From: Acidobacteriota bacterium
GTDB taxonomy: Bacteria > Acidobacteriota > Terriglobia > Terriglobales > Acidobacteriaceae
DNA: 43,363 bases
NCBI GenBank assembly: GCA_021785495.1
Contig: JAJYFB010000010.1
Location: forward strand, 1 to 43,363
Direction of reading: 5' to 3'
The translations under genes and the position numbers were made by a program. Shown here piece by piece: positions 41,278 to 43,363 of the stretch (within the stretch, counting starts at the first letter, position 1; each line of letters starts with the position of its first letter). Under the pieces are notes generated by a model that was not told where the DNA came from, made no database searches, and saw nothing but the letters and a program-made list of their open reading frames with translations.

Positions 41278-42495
41278 ATGAACATGGAATCGTCGATCCC
41301 GATCGCGACTCGCCCGGAAGACAGCGCGCAATCCGGGCAGGGTTTTGCTCATGCCATGCTGCGTGAAATCTACGAGCAACCGGAAGCGCTGCGGCGCACG
41401 GAAGCGCTCTATCTGACCGAGTCCGGTCTGCGGCCGGAGATCGCCGAGCGGCTGCGCGCCTGGTCGATTCCGCAAGGAGAAGTCCTGATCGCCGCCTCCG
41501 GTTCCAGCCGTCACAGCGGGCTGGCGGCGGAGATTCTGCTGGAGGATCTGTGCGGCCTGGCCGTGGATGTGGAGTACGCCAGCGAGTACAGTTGCCGCGG
41601 CGGCCGCGCTCTGCGCCGGGCGAGCTGCCTGGTGCTTTCGCAGTCGGGCGAGACCACGGACACGCTGGCCGCCCTGCGCGCGGCGGCGCGGCGCGGCGAG
41701 CCGACGCTGGCCATCACCAACGCCGCCGGCTCGACCATGGCGCGCGAGGCCGATCTTTCGATGCCGCTCGCAGCCGGGCCGGAACTGGCGATTCCCGCCA
41801 CGAAGAGCTTTACCTGCCAGCTTGCATTGCTCTACATTCTTGCGCTCTACGAGGGGGCGCGCCTGGGGCGGATCGATGACAGCGCGCTGGCCGGTCCCAT
41901 TGGCGAACTGCGCGCGCAAAACGATCACATCGCCGGGCAGTTGGACGGCTGGCGTGCGCAGATGGAGGCGCTGGCCCGCCGTTATCGCGATGCGTCCACG
42001 TTTCTCTATCTCGGCCGCGGGATTCACTACGCGGTGGCGCGCGAGGGCGCTCTGAAGCTGAAGGAGTCCGCGTATGTTCATGCCGAAGGCTATCCCGCCG
42101 GCGAACTCAAGCATGGACCGAATGCGCTGGTCAGCGACCGCGTGCCGCTGATGGTGCTGGCCACGCACGACCCGGCGAACGAGGGCTCGGTGCTGCGCTA
42201 CGAGAAGACGCTTCAGCTCCTCGGCGAGATGAAGGCGCAGGGAGCGCGTACGATCGCGCTGGCGAACGCCGGCGACCGGGCGGTGGCGGCGCGAGTCTCC
42301 GATTGCGTGGAGATTCCGCCCGCGCCCGAGTACCTGCTTCCGCTCACCGAAGTGGTTCCCCTGCAGTTGTTCGCCTACTTCATGGCCCTGGAGCGCGGGG
42401 TGAACGTCGATCGTCCGCGCAATCTGTCGAAGGCGGTCGTTGAATCGAAGGCTGCGGAGCCGCGCCAGCGCTCGGAGCCGCCGCAGCCGCAGTGA
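41278..42495 (+). CDS. GlmS-like SIS-domain sugar isomerase/deaminase without glutaminase domain
   Basis: 405 residues with two SIS domains: 'EVLIAASGSSRHSGLAAEILLEDLCGL...LVLSQSGETTDTLAALRAA' and 'FLYLGRGIHYAVAREGALKLKESAYVHAEGYPAGELKHGPNALV'. It ends '...LERGVNVDRPRNLSKAVVE', almost the GlmS C-terminus. Full GlmS also has an N-terminal glutamine amidotransferase of ~240 residues, absent here. It could therefore act as an ammonia-dependent GlcN6P synthase, a GlcN6P deaminase, or a related ketose-phosphate enzyme. No Shine-Dalgarno sequence is visible before either candidate ATG (41278, 41284). Its promoter region is unusual. Confidence 0.85.
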   Translation: MNMESSIPIATRPEDSAQSGQGFAHAMLREIYEQPEALRRTEALYLTESGLRPEIAERLRAWSIPQGEVLIAASGSSRHSGLAAEILLEDLCGLAVDVEYASEYSCRGGRALRRASCLVLSQSGETTDTLAALRAAARRGEPTLAITNAAGSTMAREADLSMPLAAGPELAIPATKSFTCQLALLYILALYEGARLGRIDDSALAGPIGELRAQNDHIAGQLDGWRAQMEALARRYRDASTFLYLGRGIHYAVAREGALKLKESAYVHAEGYPAGELKHGPNALVSDRVPLMVLATHDPANEGSVLRYEKTLQLLGEMKAQGARTIALANAGDRAVAARVSDCVEIPPAPEYLLPLTEVVPLQLFAYFMALERGVNVDRPRNLSKAVVESKAAEPRQRSEPPQPQ

Positions 42496-42507
42496 TAGAC
42501 TCAGCCC

Positions 42508-43167
42508 ATGCCGCGCGGAATCTTCATCACGCTGGAGGGCCTGGACGGGTCGGGCAAGACGACGCAGATTGAGCGTCTGGCCGCGTGGCTGCGGCGGCGC
42601 GGCCATGAACCGGCGCTCTTGCGCCAGCCGGGAGGCACAGCTACCGGCGATCGCATCCGGCAGATTCTGCTCGACGCGCGCACGGCCGCGCTGGCCCCGA
42701 TGGCCGAGATGGCGCTGATGTTCGCCGACCGCGCGCAGGCGATTGCTGAAGTGGTGCGGCCGGCCCTCGATGCGGGCCGCATCGTGCTCTGCGACCGCTT
42801 CACCGATTCGACCGAGGCCTACCAGGGCGGCGGCCGCGAACTGGGCTCGGAGCTGGTTTTGGCCATGCACCGGCTGGTTTGCGGCGGCCTTCAGCCCGAT
42901 CTGACCCTTCTGCTCTTGCCCAGCCTGGAGACCTCGCTGGCCCGCGCGCGACGCCGCAACCAGCGCGTCGAGGCGGAGACGGGCGCAAGCGAAGGCCGCT
43001 TCGAGGCCGAAAAGGACGCCTTCTTCCGTCGCGTCTGGCAAAAATATCGCGAGATTGCGGCCCGTGAGCCGGATCGCGTCGCCGTCGTCGAGGGCGACCT
43101 GACGATCGGCGAGGTGCACGAACAGATCGTCGAGGCCGTCGCCGAACGGCTGCTTGCGACCGGTTGA
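42508..43167 (+). CDS. tmk: Thymidylate kinase
   Basis: 219 residues. P-loop GLDGSGKTT at residues 11-19; the dTMP/catalytic region 'DRFTDSTEAYQGGGRELG'; and the lid-like 'RRRNQRVEAETGASEGRFEAEKDAFFRRVWQKYREIA'. It phosphorylates dTMP to dTDP in the cytoplasm. One notable change: the usual R-E-PGGT motif reads RQPGGT here. The start ATG lies 12 bases after the SIS stop. Length and order are normal, so function is probably kept. Confidence 0.95.
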   Translation: MPRGIFITLEGLDGSGKTTQIERLAAWLRRRGHEPALLRQPGGTATGDRIRQILLDARTAALAPMAEMALMFADRAQAIAEVVRPALDAGRIVLCDRFTDSTEAYQGGGRELGSELVLAMHRLVCGGLQPDLTLLLLPSLETSLARARRRNQRVEAETGASEGRFEAEKDAFFRRVWQKYREIAAREPDRVAVVEGDLTIGEVHEQIVEAVAERLLATG

Positions 43168-43254
43168 CGCGCGTTCAACCGTCGTTCAACCCGCTTCGGC
43201 AACGATGCGGCCGCTTCTTGTTTCGCGTTCTCGCGCAAAAGGGCGGAAGACGGC

Positions 43255-43363
43255 GAGCCACTTGCAAAATTCAGTTCCGGTGTATTCTGCGAGAAGAAAA
43301 ATCTCCCGCAGGGGCTAAAGCCCCATTCATTCCAGGTATTTTACGGCACGACTGAAGTCGTGC
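43255..43363. repeat. Truncated copy of the dispersed palindromic element
   Basis: Begins with the same GAGCCACTTGCAAAATTCA end, then GGGGCTAAAGCCCC (perfect palindrome, 43311-43324) and GCACGACTGAAGTCGTGC (43346-43363). The window stops inside this palindrome; the right terminus is missing. Confidence 0.85.

Overview
The window is GC-rich bacterial chromosome that most likely comes from an acidobacterium (Acidobacteriota, Terriglobia-like). The best single clue is a secreted von Willebrand A protein at 33093-34394 of the type that is expanded in Acidobacteria. It sits with a Tad pilus locus, an exosortase-linked exopolysaccharide locus and Acidobacteria-like intergenic palindromes. I found no rRNA, tRNA, CRISPR array, transposase or phage gene. 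The first gene is cut by the left edge, and the right edge falls inside a dispersed palindromic repeat.

Layout. (1) 2-1090: end of a TonB-like protein, converging on the Tad locus. (2) 1116-10358, minus strand: Tad (Flp-type) pilus machinery in the order tadV/cpaA, tadZ/cpaE, tadA/cpaF, tadB, tadC, a 31-residue membrane microprotein, a DUF192-PilZ fusion, tadG, tadE, tadE. The secretin, CpaB, CpaD and Flp pilin genes are not here. (3) 10359-10992: regulatory region with a good sigma-54 promoter for the Tad operon and nested direct and inverted repeats about 95-170 bp upstream of the predicted start, next to a divergent sigma-54 activator gene (10993-12423). (4) 12574-31058: exosortase-type exopolysaccharide locus. 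A minus-strand operon (wza, outer-membrane barrel, wzz, ATPase, BY-kinase, sugar transferase, GT2, unknown exported protein) starts from a sigma-54-like promoter at 24836-24851. It is divergent from exosortase, EpsI, a TPR lipoprotein and the flippase Wzx. A polymerase/ligase Wzy and a GT4 lie on the far side. (5) 31291-36698: sixA, an atypical epimerase, the VWA protein, folD and an HDOD protein. (6) 36923-39474: RIC-type di-iron protein, XRE-cupin regulator and two bacteriohemerythrins, which looks like an O2/NO-responsive group. (7) 39780-43167: lolA overlapping a type IV pilin-like gene, a GlmS-like SIS protein with an AT-rich control region, and tmk. Copies of a short element with inverted termini lie at 24926, 39506-39657 and 43255-end.

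How it fits together. The window carries two surface programmes, a Tad pilus and a Wzx/Wzy-type exopolysaccharide with an exosortase. Both have sigma-54-type promoters, and one sigma-54 activator lies between them. A canonical PilZ domain inside the Tad operon adds a probable c-di-GMP input. A shared sigma-54/c-di-GMP switch for attachment and matrix production is the most interesting hypothesis here. It rests on motif reading by eye and has not been tested. All family assignments are from recognition of motifs and gene order, without database searches.
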